A stretch of DNA of 64,000 nucleotides from Pseudogemmobacter bohemicus (GCF_003290025.1 NZ_QNHG01000003.1:646460-710459); one strand, 5' to 3'; shown: positions 7,728-18,483, numbered from the stretch's first letter. Made by a program: numbers and translations. Notes: generated by a model from the sequence alone, not told the origin.

Positions 7728-8540
7728 ATGCTCCGTTCCCGCCTGTTTTTGCTGGCCCCGCTGCTGGTCTTTCTGGCTCTGGCCTATCTTGTCCCGTTCC
7801 TCGGCGTCATGCGCTGGAGCGTGACACTGCCCGAGCCGGGCCTTGGCCAGTATAAAACCGCGCTGACCGATCCGCTGGTTCTCAGCGTGATCTGGCGCAC
7901 GGTCAGGATCTGCGCGCTGGTCACCGTTCTGGCGGTCGCCATGGCCTATATCATCACCCTTCTCTGGGTGCGGGGCGGGCCGGTGATGCGGCTGTTTGTC
8001 GAGCTCTGCATCCTGATCCCCTTCTGGATTTCCGTGCTGACACGGGCCTTTGGCTGGCTGGCGCTTTTGTCGAACCGCGGCATCATCAACACCTGGGGCC
8101 AGGAGATCGGCATCTTTTCCGAACCGCTGGCGCTGGTGCGGAACGAATTCGGCGTTGTGCTGGGGATGGTGCATTTCCTGATCCCCTTCGCGGTCTTCCC
8201 GCTGGCCTCGGCCATGCGTTCGGTCGATGAGCGCGTGCTTCTCGCCGCGCGCGGCATGGGGGCGTCCCGGGCGCGCATCTTCTGGCAGGTCTTTGTTCCC
8301 ATGACCAAAACCGGCATTTTCGGCGCCTGTCTGCTGGTCTTCGTCTTCGCGCTTGGCTTCTTCGTCACCCCCGCGATCCTCGGCGGTGGCCGCTCGGTGC
8401 TGGTGGCTGAACTCATCTGGCTGAGGATTTTCCAGAGCCCGGACTGGGGCCTTGGCGCCGCGATCTCGGTGATTATGATGGTCGCCATCGGTCTCTTGCT
8501 GGCGCTGACGATGAAATATGCCAAGGGGACCGGGCGATGA
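7728..8540 (+). CDS. ABC transporter permease (PotB-like)
   Basis: A 270-residue inner-membrane permease of the spermidine/putrescine/opine class. About six hydrophobic segments are visible, beginning LFLLAPLLVFLALAYLVPFL. The cytoplasmic EAA-like loop is present as AARGMGASRARIFWQVFVPM (about residues 181-200), the site that contacts the ATPase. ATG 7728 follows AGGAGG at ideal spacing. The stop overlaps the start of the next permease (ATGA at 8537-8540), showing translational coupling. It forms the channel heterodimer with the following gene product. Confidence 0.9.
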   Translation: MLRSRLFLLAPLLVFLALAYLVPFLGVMRWSVTLPEPGLGQYKTALTDPLVLSVIWRTVRICALVTVLAVAMAYIITLLWVRGGPVMRLFVELCILIPFWISVLTRAFGWLALLSNRGIINTWGQEIGIFSEPLALVRNEFGVVLGMVHFLIPFAVFPLASAMRSVDERVLLAARGMGASRARIFWQVFVPMTKTGIFGACLLVFVFALGFFVTPAILGGGRSVLVAELIWLRIFQSPDWGLGAAISVIMMVAIGLLLALTMKYAKGTGR

Positions 8541-9352
8541 TCACGCTGAAACCGGGCCTCCTGGCCACGATCCTTGCGGCGCTGGTCGCGGTGTTTCTGC
8601 TGATGCCGCTGATCGCGGTGGTGCCGGTCAGTTTCACGCCCGGGCGCAATCTGTCGATGGCCGGGGATGAGTGGTCGCTGCGCCATTACCGGGCGCTGAT
8701 CGACAATCCGGCCTGGGGCAAGGGCGTCTGGCTCTCGATCCGCATCGGGCTGGTCGCGAGCCTCTTTTCCACCGCGCTGGCCGCCGCTTTCGCGCTTGGG
8801 CTCTGGATGTTGCAACCGAAATTCGCCGGGCTCTATATGGGGATCGCGATGCTGCCGATGGTGGCGCCTCCGGTCGTCTCGGCCCTGACGCTCTATTTCT
8901 TTCTGACCTCGCTGAGCCAGTGGAACGGCGTGATCGGCTATGACACGTTCTTCGGCGTGGCGCTGGCGCATTCGGTTATGGTGGCGCCTTTCGCGGTGGT
9001 GCTGATCACCGTCGCGCTGAGCCAGGTTGATCGCCGCATTGACCTCGCTGCGCGCTCGATGGGGGCGGGGCTGATGACGCGGGTGTTCCGCATCATCATG
9101 CCGAATATCCGCTTCGGCATGATCGCGGCGTTGTTCCTGACCTTCGTTCTCTCCTGGGAGGAGATCGGCGTCACCCTTTTCATCACCTCGGTCAATGCGG
9201 TGACGCTGCCCCGGATGATGTGGATGGGGCTGAGGGACAATATCGACCCGGCAATCGCCGCGATTTCCGTGGTGCTGATCGCGATTGTGGTCGCGGTTGT
9301 GCTGATCAAAACGGCGGTGCAGGTTCGGCAGGGCCAGAAAAGACAGGGATGA
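8537..9352 (+). CDS. ABC transporter permease (PotC-like)
   Basis: A 271-residue second permease of the importer with about six transmembrane segments. An EAA-like loop appears as AARSMGAGLMTRVFRIIMPN (about residues 174-193). The ATG overlaps the preceding stop by four bases, and its own stop is four bases before the GTG of the ThDP enzyme, so all five plus-strand genes look like one transcript. Pairing with the previous permease to form the membrane channel follows the family's known architecture. Confidence 0.9.
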   Translation: MITLKPGLLATILAALVAVFLLMPLIAVVPVSFTPGRNLSMAGDEWSLRHYRALIDNPAWGKGVWLSIRIGLVASLFSTALAAAFALGLWMLQPKFAGLYMGIAMLPMVAPPVVSALTLYFFLTSLSQWNGVIGYDTFFGVALAHSVMVAPFAVVLITVALSQVDRRIDLAARSMGAGLMTRVFRIIMPNIRFGMIAALFLTFVLSWEEIGVTLFITSVNAVTLPRMMWMGLRDNIDPAIAAISVVLIAIVVAVVLIKTAVQVRQGQKRQG

Positions 9353-9356
9353 GGAC

Positions 9357-10961
9357 GTGACGGCTAATATTTCTACGGGGGTCTATCTGACCCATCTCTT
9401 GCGGGCTTATGGCGTCGAGGTAGTGTTCGGCATCCCCGGCGTTCATACGGTCGAGCTCTATCGGGGCCTTGCCGGATCGGGTGTGCGCCATGTGACGCCG
9501 CGCCATGAACAGGGCGCCGGCTTCATGGCCGATGGCTATGCGCGGGCCTCTGGCAAGCCGGGCGTCTGTTTCATCATCACCGGCCCGGGCATGACCAATA
9601 TCGTGACGGCCATGGGCCAGGCTTACGGCGATTCGATTCCGATGCTGGTGATCTCGACCGTGAACGCACATGGACGGATGGGCTCGGGCGAGGGCTGGCT
9701 GCATGAACTGCCCAATCAGCAGGCGCTGGTCTCGGGTGTGGCGGCGTTTTCGCGCACCGTGAACCGGCCCGAGGAACTGGCCGGGGTGCTGGCCCAGGCT
9801 TTCGCGGTGTTTTACGGCGCGCGGCCGCGCCCGGTGCATATTGAGCTCCCGATCAATGTGATGCTTGCGGATGCCGGCCATCTGCCTTTGCCGCAGCCGA
9901 TGATGCTGTCGCTGCCGGCGCCGGCGCCGGCGGCGCTGCGTGAGGCGGTGCAGGCGCTGGAGGGGGCCGCCCGGCCGGTGATCCTCGCCGGTGGCGGCGC
10001 GCAGCGGGCCGAAATCGGCAGGCTGGCCGAGCTGTTCGATGCGCCTTTGGTGATGACGACCAATGCCCGTGGCCTCTTGCCACCCGGGCATCCGCTGGCA
10101 GTGCCGCTGTCGCCCTCGATGGAGACGACCCGGGCGCTGATCGCGGGCGCCGACGTGGTTCTGGCGATCGGCACCGAACTGGGCCTGACCGATTACGATA
10201 TGAATGAGGATGGCGGTTTCTCGCTGCCCGGAAAGCTGATCCGCGTCGATCTTGATCCGGTGCATATGGCGCGGGGGGTAACGCCCTGGCTGGCGATTGC
10301 ATCGGATGCGGCAGAGTTCGTGGCGGCGGTTCTTGCCGACCCGCCCCCTGCCGCAAAGAAAGACGGCGCGGCGCGGGCCGGTGTGGCGCGGGCCGGGCGT
10401 GCCGCATTGCCCGAGGCCTACCGGCGCGATCTGGCGCTCTTGTCGCTGGTCAGGGACACGCTGCCCGGTGCGCGGCTGGTTGGCGATTCAACGCAGCTGA
10501 CCTATGCCGGCAATATGAATTACGAGGCCGAGAGCCCCGGCACCTGGTTCAACTCGGCCACCGGCTACGGCACGCTGGGCTATGGGCTGCCGGCGGCGAT
10601 TGGTGCGAAACTGGCGGATGATCGCCCGGTGGTGGCGATCTCGGGTGATGGGGGCTTGCAATTCTCGCTGTCGGAACTGGCATCCGCGACCGAGGCCGAA
10701 GTGCCGGTGATCCTGCTGCTGCATGACAATAACGGCTATGGCGAGATCAAAAGCTATATGATCGCGCGCAATATCCCGGCTTTGGGCGTCGATATCTACA
10801 CGCCCGACCTTGCAGCCATCGCCGCCGCTTCGGGCTGGCATGTCGAGCGGGTGAGCGGCGCGGCGGCGCTGCCGGATCTTTTGCGTGCGGGCGCTGCCCG
10901 CAAAGGGCCGACCATGCTGATCTTTGGCGACGAGCTGCGGGCCGAATTCCCCGCGACCTGA
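9357..10961 (+). CDS. ThDP-dependent enzyme, acetolactate synthase-like / 2-ketoarginine decarboxylase-like
   Basis: A 534-residue thiamine diphosphate enzyme with the three-domain pyruvate-oxidase/acetolactate-synthase layout. The N-terminal PYR domain carries the cofactor-activating Glu51 in RHEQGAGFMADGYAR. A central domain follows, and the C-terminal PP domain has the GDG...NN Mg/ThDP motif starting at residue 430 (GDGGLQFS, then HDNNGYGE). It is the last gene of the ABC operon and starts with GTG four bases after the permease stop. Its position beside an arginine-family hydrolase and a basic-compound importer makes 5-guanidino-2-oxopentanoate decarboxylase (AruI-type) an attractive assignment. 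This is inference; ordinary acetolactate synthase large-subunit paralogues look similar, and no small subunit is nearby. Confidence 0.75.
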   Translation: MTANISTGVYLTHLLRAYGVEVVFGIPGVHTVELYRGLAGSGVRHVTPRHEQGAGFMADGYARASGKPGVCFIITGPGMTNIVTAMGQAYGDSIPMLVISTVNAHGRMGSGEGWLHELPNQQALVSGVAAFSRTVNRPEELAGVLAQAFAVFYGARPRPVHIELPINVMLADAGHLPLPQPMMLSLPAPAPAALREAVQALEGAARPVILAGGGAQRAEIGRLAELFDAPLVMTTNARGLLPPGHPLAVPLSPSMETTRALIAGADVVLAIGTELGLTDYDMNEDGGFSLPGKLIRVDLDPVHMARGVTPWLAIASDAAEFVAAVLADPPPAAKKDGAARAGVARAGRAALPEAYRRDLALLSLVRDTLPGARLVGDSTQLTYAGNMNYEAESPGTWFNSATGYGTLGYGLPAAIGAKLADDRPVVAISGDGGLQFSLSELASATEAEVPVILLLHDNNGYGEIKSYMIARNIPALGVDIYTPDLAAIAAASGWHVERVSGAAALPDLLRAGAARKGPTMLIFGDELRAEFPAT

Positions 10962-10974
10962 CGACATCAAACAA

Positions 10975-11006
10975 AACCGCCCGGAAAACAGCGTTCCCGG
11001 ACGGTT
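10975..11006. terminator. Convergent intrinsic terminator (ThDP gene / pckA)
   Basis: The gap between two converging genes contains an inverted repeat with arms AACCGCCCGGAAA and TTCCCGGACGGTT, a 13-pair stem including G-U pairs with a short loop. Read on the minus strand it is followed by TTGTTTG, giving a terminator for pckA. It may also stop plus-strand transcripts from the ThDP gene. Confidence 0.7.
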
Positions 11007-11028
11007 CTGATTTCACTTATCGAATATT

Positions 11029-12630
<1,602 letters not shown>

Positions 12631-12972
12631 ATCCGTGCCAAGCTCCGGTCGCCGCGCACCTGGCGCGGCCTTGGTTGAAACTGCGCCCGGGCCTTGGGCG
12701 CAAGGGCAAACCCTATCCGTTTGTACTGCCCTCAGGGCGCCTATAACACGCGGTCTATAGAGGAAAACAGCAACCTTTCAGGGAGTTAGCGCAACCATAC
12801 ACAGGTTAGCGCAACCAGTGGCGGCGGCTTGCCCACAGTGAGGCAATTTCGCCATGCTGCCACAATTTCGCAGGGCTTTCCCCCGCCGGAACGGGTGGGT
12901 GATTCGTTTCCTGTTGATTCCGGGGCGCGCTTTGGGGATTATATCCTGATAAGAAACAGAGCAGGATACATT
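12631..12972. promoter_or_regulatory. pckA-chvI divergent control region with two sets of direct repeats
   Basis: This 342-base non-coding region separates pckA from chvI. GTTAGCGCAACCA occurs at 12785-12797 and again at 12805-12817, a 20-base period that puts both copies on one DNA face. Each is one base short of the palindrome GGTTAGCGCTAACC, the style of LacI-family sites. Nearer chvI, CAATTTCGC occurs at 12844-12852 and 12863-12871 (19-base period), typical of OmpR-family tandem sites. A TATAGA -10-like element for pckA (minus strand) lies at 12755-12760. The regulators are inferred. Confidence 0.5.
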
Positions 12973-13674
12973 ATGTCGCGCATCGCCCTGGTGGACGACG
13001 ACAGGAACATTCTGACGTCCGTCTCGATGACCCTCGAAGCCGAGGGGTTTGAAGTCGAAACCTATACTGACGGCCAGTCGGCCCTGGACGCATTTAATCG
13101 CCGCATGCCCGACATGGCGGTTCTTGATATCAAGATGCCCCGCATGGACGGGATGGATCTCTTGCAGCGCCTGCGGCAGAAGACCGCGATGCCGGTGATC
13201 TTCCTTACCTCGAAGGATGACGAGATCGACGAGGTGCTGGGGCTGCGGATGGGGGCCGACGATTACGTCAAAAAGCCCTTCTCGCAGCGGCTGCTGGTCG
13301 AACGCATCCGGGCGCTTTTGCGCCGTCAGGATGCGGGCGTCGCCTCGGATGCACCGGTCTCGGAAGAGAATAAGGTGATCGAGCGCGGTGAGCTCCGGAT
13401 GGATCCCTTGCGGCATGCGGTCAGCTGGAAGGGTCGCGACGTCTCGCTGACCGTGACCGAGTTCCTGCTGCTCCAGGCGCTGGCGCAGCGTCCGGGTTTC
13501 GTGAAGTCGCGCGATCAGCTGATGGACGTGGCTTACGACGATCAGGTCTATGTCGATGACCGCACCATCGACAGCCATATCAAGCGGTTGCGTAAGAAGA
13601 TGCGCTCGGTTGATGAAGAGTTCTCGGCCATCGAAACGCTTTACGGCATCGGTTATCGCTACAACGAAGAATGA
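12973..13674 (+). CDS. chvI: Response regulator ChvI
   Basis: A 233-residue OmpR-family response regulator. The receiver domain has acidic residues in ALVDDD (5-10), phospho-acceptor Asp52 in [11 protein letters not shown] and Lys101 in DDYVKKPF. The C-terminal winged-helix DNA-binding domain ends in [16 protein letters not shown] and [13 protein letters not shown] 12973 follows CAGGA; the longer open frame upstream runs through the control repeats. The gene overlaps chvG by four bases. ChvG-ChvI is the conserved alphaproteobacterial envelope/acid stress system, and CAATTTCGC repeats just upstream may be autoregulatory sites. Confidence 0.95.
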   Translation: MSRIALVDDDRNILTSVSMTLEAEGFEVETYTDGQSALDAFNRRMPDMAVLDIKMPRMDGMDLLQRLRQKTAMPVIFLTSKDDEIDEVLGLRMGADDYVKKPFSQRLLVERIRALLRRQDAGVASDAPVSEENKVIERGELRMDPLRHAVSWKGRDVSLTVTEFLLLQALAQRPGFVKSRDQLMDVAYDDQVYVDDRTIDSHIKRLRKKMRSVDEEFSAIETLYGIGYRYNEE

Positions 13675-15368
13675 CAGCCTCGCCGCGCCTTGGTTCTGAC
13701 AACCGCAACCCCCGCCCCGGCACCCGTCGGCGCGGGGGGCAGGTCCTTTTGGGCGAGGACTGGGTCTCGCCCGACAGCATCCCCGATGATCAGCGCGAGG
13801 CCCGCCCGATTGGCGGCCTTGTGGCGCTGAACCGCAGCCCTCTGGCGCGAAAGATCATCATTTTCAACCTGATGGCGCTGATCATCCTGGTGGCGGGGGT
13901 GCTGTTCCTGAATCCGTTCCGCGACAGCCTGGTGGTCAGCCGCGAGGCCGGTCTCGTGCGCGAGGCGCGGCTGATTTCGGGCGTGTTCGGGGCCAGTCAG
14001 GCCAACCCGGATGCGCCCTATGATTACTCCACCGCGCTTGGCCGGGTCGATCTGGCGCCGGGCGTGGTTGCCTTTGTCTTTGACCCCCAGGGCAGCATTC
14101 TCGCCACCCGTACCGGGCCGGACAGCAATCTGGTCAGTGGGCGCCCGACGGTGATCACCGATTTCCTGAACTCGGTCTGGGACGGGGTTTCGGTGGTGCT
14201 TTCGCTGGGTCGCACCCGGCTTGAGGGCGAAGACAGCGCCACGCTGGCGCGCAAACTGTTGCCTGCGGCGATGGCGGGGCAAACGGCCTCTTCGACCGGG
14301 CTTGGTGTCGAGGGCGGCAAGGTGTTTTCGGTCGCCACGCCGGTTGCGGTGGCGGGCGAGTTGCGTTCGGTCCTCGTGCTGACCTCGGCGGCGGGTGAGA
14401 TCGACCGCCTGGTGCGATACGAGCGGGAACAGGTGCTGCAGGTCTTTATCGTGGCGCTGCTGGTGTCCATCGGCCTGTCGCTGGTGCTGGCCTCGACCAT
14501 CGCCAATCCGCTTTCCGATCTGGCGGCGGCGGCCGAGATCGGGCGCGGCTCGGATGGTGGCAAGGTCTCGCCCGGCCGCGTGCGGATTCCGGATCTCGCG
14601 GCGCGTCCCGATGAGATCGGGCGGCTTTCGGTCGCGATGCGCGGCATGGTGGCGGCGCTTTACGACCGCATTGATGCCAATGAACAATTTGCCGCCGATG
14701 TGGCGCATGAGATCAAGAACCCGCTGGCCTCGCTGCGCTCGGCAGTCGGCTCGCTGCGCTTTGTCAAAAAAGAAGAGCATCGCGAGAAGCTGCTGGATGT
14801 GATCGAGCATGATGTGCGGCGGCTCGACCGGCTGGTGAGTGACATTTCCAATGCCTCGCGGCTGGATTCGGAACTGGTCAAGGAAGAGGAGGAGGAGTTC
14901 GACCTCGTCCAGACCCTGACCAATCTGACGCAATATCTGGGCGATCAGGCGGCGGAAAAAGGTGTCGATTTCCTGACCGATCTGCCGCAGGGCAAGATTG
15001 TGGTCCGCGGGCTTGAGGCGCGGCTGGCCCAGGTCTTTGTCAACCTGATCACCAATGCGATTTCCTTTTGCGAGCAAAGCGATGCGGTGCGGGTCTGGGC
15101 GCGTCAGCGGGAGAACCGTGTGCTGATCGTGGTCGAGGATACCGGCCCCGGCATCCCGGAACAGGCGCTGACCAAAGTGTTCAAACGCTTTTACTCCGAC
15201 CGTCCGGAAACCCATTTCGGCAATAATTCCGGCCTCGGCCTGTCTATCTCGAAACAGATCGTCGAGGCGCATGGCGGCGTGATCTGGGCCGAAAACATCC
15301 GCCACCCGAATGCCGATCCGAATTCGGAACCGCTGGGGGCGCGTTTCGTGGTCGGCCTGCCGGTGTGA
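13671..15368 (+). CDS. chvG: Sensor histidine kinase ChvG
   Basis: A 565-residue inner-membrane kinase. A cytoplasmic leader of about 60 residues precedes the first membrane segment ([19 protein letters not shown]). A periplasmic sensing domain, a second membrane segment near residue 260 ([17 protein letters not shown]) and a HAMP linker follow. Next come the phospho-acceptor histidine region ([13 protein letters not shown]) and a HATPase domain with N-box [15 protein letters not shown] and GLGLSIS. It overlaps chvI (ATGA) and is followed without a gap by hprK. ChvG phosphorylates ChvI. The order chvI-chvG-hprK is a known alphaproteobacterial arrangement linking envelope sensing to PTS control. 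Confidence 0.95.
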   Translation: MTASPRLGSDNRNPRPGTRRRGGQVLLGEDWVSPDSIPDDQREARPIGGLVALNRSPLARKIIIFNLMALIILVAGVLFLNPFRDSLVVSREAGLVREARLISGVFGASQANPDAPYDYSTALGRVDLAPGVVAFVFDPQGSILATRTGPDSNLVSGRPTVITDFLNSVWDGVSVVLSLGRTRLEGEDSATLARKLLPAAMAGQTASSTGLGVEGGKVFSVATPVAVAGELRSVLVLTSAAGEIDRLVRYEREQVLQVFIVALLVSIGLSLVLASTIANPLSDLAAAAEIGRGSDGGKVSPGRVRIPDLAARPDEIGRLSVAMRGMVAALYDRIDANEQFAADVAHEIKNPLASLRSAVGSLRFVKKEEHREKLLDVIEHDVRRLDRLVSDISNASRLDSELVKEEEEEFDLVQTLTNLTQYLGDQAAEKGVDFLTDLPQGKIVVRGLEARLAQVFVNLITNAISFCEQSDAVRVWARQRENRVLIVVEDTGPGIPEQALTKVFKRFYSDRPETHFGNNSGLGLSISKQIVEAHGGVIWAENIRHPNADPNSEPLGARFVVGLPV

Positions 15369-15814
15369 TGACGGTTGTGACGATGGCTGTGAAGGCGGCG
15401 CAGATCCTGCATGCCAGTTCGGTTGCGATCGCGGGCAGAGGGCTTTTGATCCTTGGCCCTGCCGGGTCGGGGAAATCCTCACTGGCGCTGAAACTGATGG
15501 CTTATGGCGCGCGGCTGGTCTCGGATGACCGCACGGCGCTGACCGATACCGGCACGGGGGTCGAGATTTCCTGCCCGGCGGATGCGATTCGCGGGCTGAT
15601 CGAGGCGCGGGGCATCGGCATCCTGCGGGTAGAGCCCTCGGGCCCGGTGCCGCTGGCGCTGGTGGTCGATCTGGGCGAGACCGAGACCAGGCGAGTGCCG
15701 CCGCTGCGCCACACCAGTTTACCTGGATATGAACTGCCGCTTGTGCTGCGGTCGCAAAATCCCCATCTTGCCGAAGGATTGCTCGCCCTGATGACGGGCG
15801 CGCGGCAGGAGTGA
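15368..15814 (+). CDS. hprK: HPr kinase/phosphorylase (short alphaproteobacterial form)
   Basis: A 148-residue protein equivalent to the C-terminal catalytic domain of HPr kinase, lacking the N-terminal domain of Firmicutes enzymes; this short form is usual in alphaproteobacteria. The P-loop GPAGSGKS (30-37) is clear, followed by DDRTAL and a region corresponding to the HPr-K/P signature (IEARGIGILRVEP). The enzyme phosphorylates and dephosphorylates HPr on a regulatory serine. The start overlaps the chvG stop; a GTG one codon upstream is also possible. It is translationally linked to chvG and four bases from rapZ. Confidence 0.92.
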   Translation: MTVVTMAVKAAQILHASSVAIAGRGLLILGPAGSGKSSLALKLMAYGARLVSDDRTALTDTGTGVEISCPADAIRGLIEARGIGILRVEPSGPVPLALVVDLGETETRRVPPLRHTSLPGYELPLVLRSQNPHLAEGLLALMTGARQE

Positions 15815-15817
15815 GCC

Positions 15818-16756
15818 ATGGATGCCTCTTCGGCGGCCTGTTCCGGGGGTGATGCGCCCCGGGAATTCAGACTGGTCCTTGTGACCGGCCCGTCGGGTGC
15901 CGGGCGGACCACGGCGATCCGTGTGCTGGAAGATATCGGCTATGAGACCATCGACAATATCCCGCTCAGCCTGATCCCGCGACTTCTGGAGGGAACGCCT
16001 CCCGACCGTCCCATCGCGCTTGGCCTTGATGTGCGCAATCGCGACTTCAATGCCACCGCGCTGATCGAGCTGATCGACACCATGATGCGCGCGCCCGAGG
16101 TCTCGCTGATGGTGCTCTATCTGGATTGCGCCACGCCCGAACTGATCCGCCGCTATTCCGAGACCCGCCGTCGCCACCCGCTGGCCACGGATGAGACCCC
16201 GGCCGAAGGCATCGCACGCGAATTTGACCTGCTGGCCCCGATCCGGGTCAGGGCCGATCTGCTGATCGACACCACCGAATTGTCGCCCCATGATCTGAAA
16301 GCCGAGATCAAACGCTGGTTCGAGCCGGATAAATCCGGCCGCCTCGCCGTCTCGCTGCAAAGTTTCAGCTACCGGCGCGGGCTGCCGCGCGGGGTGGATA
16401 TGGTGTTCGACTGCCGCTTTCTGAAAAACCCGCACTGGAACCCCGCCTTGCGCGCGCTGGACGGGCGCGACCACGACGTGCAGTCGTTTCTGGCGCAGGA
16501 TCCGAATTTTGCACCTTTCCTTGACCGGGTGCGTGATCTGACGGAATTTCTGCTTCCGGCCCAGGTCGATGAGGGCAAGGCGCATCTTGCAATCGGCTTT
16601 GGCTGCACCGGCGGCCAGCACAGATCGGTTGCTATGGTGGAATTGATGGGCAGTGCCCTTGCGCAGGCCGGCTGGCCAGTGTCAAAACGGCACAGGGAAC
16701 TGGAACGCAAGGCCGGCGAAATGCCTGGCCCAGCTGACAAGGTGTCGGTGGTTTGA
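15818..16756 (+). CDS. rapZ: RapZ-family nucleotide-binding RNase adapter
   Basis: A 312-residue RapZ (YvcJ) protein. The Walker A loop reads GPSGAGRTT (24-32) with arginine where many homologues have lysine; to my knowledge alphaproteobacterial RapZ proteins often have this. The conserved GYETIDNIP and the C-terminal [13 protein letters not shown] motif are present. In enterobacteria RapZ controls glucosamine-6-phosphate synthase by guiding a small RNA to RNase E; whether that applies here is unknown. Its neighbours are hprK and PTS genes, as in other proteobacteria. The stop overlaps the next gene's TTG start. Confidence 0.93.
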   Translation: MDASSAACSGGDAPREFRLVLVTGPSGAGRTTAIRVLEDIGYETIDNIPLSLIPRLLEGTPPDRPIALGLDVRNRDFNATALIELIDTMMRAPEVSLMVLYLDCATPELIRRYSETRRRHPLATDETPAEGIAREFDLLAPIRVRADLLIDTTELSPHDLKAEIKRWFEPDKSGRLAVSLQSFSYRRGLPRGVDMVFDCRFLKNPHWNPALRALDGRDHDVQSFLAQDPNFAPFLDRVRDLTEFLLPAQVDEGKAHLAIGFGCTGGQHRSVAMVELMGSALAQAGWPVSKRHRELERKAGEMPGPADKVSVV

Positions 16757-17148
16757 TCGGGATTGTAATCGTCGCACATGGCGGTCTGGCGCGGGAATAT
16801 CTTTCCGCGGTCGAGCATGTTGTCGGCCCTCAGGACGGTATGATCGCCATTGCGATCGAAGACGACCATGACCGCAATGCCAAACAGGCCGAGATCATCG
16901 CCGCCGCCAATTCGGTCGATACCGGCGAAGGCGTGGTGGTGGTGACGGATATGTTCGGGGGCTCGCCCTCGAACCTGTCCTTGCCGGCCTGTACGGCCTC
17001 GGGGCGGCGCATTCTCTATGGCGCAAACCTGCCGATGCTGATCAAACTGGCGAAATCGCGGGATCTTCCGGTGCCGGAGGCGGTTTCGATGGCGCTGGAT
17101 GCCGGCCGCAAATATATCAACAGCCTTGATCTCGGCGGCGGGATCTGA
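16753..17148 (+). CDS. PTS EIIA component, mannose family (regulatory PTS)
   Basis: A 131-residue EIIA of the mannose family. The phospho-acceptor histidine is in [10 protein letters not shown] near the N-terminus (about residue 9) and the [12 protein letters not shown] segment is characteristic. The start is TTG at 16753, overlapping the rapZ stop as TTGA; no ATG gives a full-length domain. No EIIB, EIIC or EIID subunit is nearby, so it is probably part of a regulatory phosphorelay rather than a sugar transporter. Phosphate would arrive from HPr, encoded next. Confidence 0.9.
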   Translation: MIGIVIVAHGGLAREYLSAVEHVVGPQDGMIAIAIEDDHDRNAKQAEIIAAANSVDTGEGVVVVTDMFGGSPSNLSLPACTASGRRILYGANLPMLIKLAKSRDLPVPEAVSMALDAGRKYINSLDLGGGI

Positions 17149-17176
17149 GGCGGTTCTGCCACCAGAGGATTTGCTC

Positions 17177-17440
17177 TTGCGGACTTTGAAGATCGTCAAT
17201 GAGAAGGGGCTGCATGCACGGGCCTCGGCGAAATTCGTCGAAACGGTCGAGGCGCATGATGCCCGCGCCCTCGTTGCCAAGGACGGGATGGAAGTGTCGG
17301 GGGATTCGATCATGGGTCTTCTGATGCTGGCCGCCTCGCGCGGGACCTCGATTGACGTGACGACATCGGGGGCCGAGGCGGAGAAACTTGCCGATGCGCT
17401 GGAGGCTCTGGTTGCCGGGCGCTTCGGAGAGGACTATTGA
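17177..17440 (+). CDS. ptsH: HPr phosphocarrier protein
   Basis: An 87-residue HPr. The EI-dependent phosphorylation site is His in NEKGLHARASAKF (about residue 12) and the HPr-kinase site is the serine in SGDSIMGLLML (about residue 43). Both are intact, so the encoded HprK has its target. The start is probably TTG 17177, seven bases after AGAGGA; the frame extends upstream into the EIIA gene but adds no HPr-like sequence. No ptsI (enzyme I) gene is present in the window, so EI must be encoded elsewhere. Confidence 0.9.
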   Translation: MRTLKIVNEKGLHARASAKFVETVEAHDARALVAKDGMEVSGDSIMGLLMLAASRGTSIDVTTSGAEAEKLADALEALVAGRFGEDY

Positions 17441-17516
17441 GAGCCTCGTGTTCCTGGAATGAGGGGTCCGATTTTCGGGCCGGTTCCGGGACGCACACGC
17501 TGAGGATCGTCGCTTC

Positions 17517-18407
17517 GTGACCGAGCAAAGCCAGTCCGCCACCCAGAATGCCACTCCGGCCAAGTCGCGGGGGCAGGTGGATAAACCCTATGACATGCGC
17601 CGGCTGTCCTATGCGGGCACCTTCCGCAACCCGTTCAAGGCGAATACGATTCGCGCGATTGAATGGCTGACGGCCAAGATCCGGCTTTTGCGGCTGATCC
17701 GCAGCTTTGAAAAATCCGGCGCGCCCTTTGGGGCACCGTTCTGGCCCAAGGCGATCCGCCATATGGGGATCCGGATCGACACGCCGCCCGAGGAAATCGC
17801 CCGCATCCCGAAAACCGGCCCGGTCGTGGTGGTGGCGAACCATCCTTCGGGTCTGGTCGATGGCATGATCATGGCCGAGATGATCACGCGCGTGCGCCCC
17901 GATTTCAAAATCCTCACCCGGTCCCTGCTGACCGGTATCCCCGAGGTCGAGGAATTTATGATCCCCGTCCCCTTCCCGCATGAGGAAAATGCGCGCGAAG
18001 AGGGGCTGAAAATGCGCAACGAGACGCTGGCCCAGCTGAAAAATGGCGGCGTCATCATCCTTTTCCCGGCCGGCAAGGTTGCGATGTCCGAGACATATTT
18101 CGGCCCCGCAATCGAGGCGGAATGGAACGTCTTTACCCATAAGATCGTGAAATCGACCGGCGCCACCATTCTGCCGATCTTCTTCCCGGGCCAGAACAGC
18201 CGCAGCTTCCTGATCGCGAACAAGCTTTCGGACACGCTCCGCCAGGGGCTTTTGCTGCGCGAGATCAGGCGCGCACTGTTCAAGCCGCAGCGCCCCTATA
18301 TCGGCGAGCCGATCCCGGCGGATGAGCTGAAGAAATGGGATGGCAATCCGCGCGGTTTTCTGGCCTGGCTGCGCGCACATACGCTGGCTCTGGGCAAACA
18401 GCGCTGA
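17517..18407 (+). CDS. Lysophospholipid-type acyltransferase (PlsC-like, divergent motifs)
   Basis: A 296-residue acyltransferase of the glycerolipid family, likely membrane-associated. The block I motif reads NHPSGLVD (108-115), a histidine and aspartate separated by five residues instead of the canonical four. The block III motif reads FPAGKVA instead of FPEGTRS. Such changes are seen in lyso-ornithine lipid and haemolysin-type acyltransferases, so the acceptor may not be lysophosphatidic acid. The GTG start at 17517 has no strong ribosome binding site. It lies between ptsH and a HAD phosphatase with no evident functional link to either. Confidence 0.75.
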   Translation: MTEQSQSATQNATPAKSRGQVDKPYDMRRLSYAGTFRNPFKANTIRAIEWLTAKIRLLRLIRSFEKSGAPFGAPFWPKAIRHMGIRIDTPPEEIARIPKTGPVVVVANHPSGLVDGMIMAEMITRVRPDFKILTRSLLTGIPEVEEFMIPVPFPHEENAREEGLKMRNETLAQLKNGGVIILFPAGKVAMSETYFGPAIEAEWNVFTHKIVKSTGATILPIFFPGQNSRSFLIANKLSDTLRQGLLLREIRRALFKPQRPYIGEPIPADELKKWDGNPRGFLAWLRAHTLALGKQR

Positions 18408-18483
18408 GAAGACGCGGTGCTGAGGCCCGGGCTTTCGGCCTGCGCCGGAATGGGTAAGATATGCTCCGGTTCCACGGCGGGGC

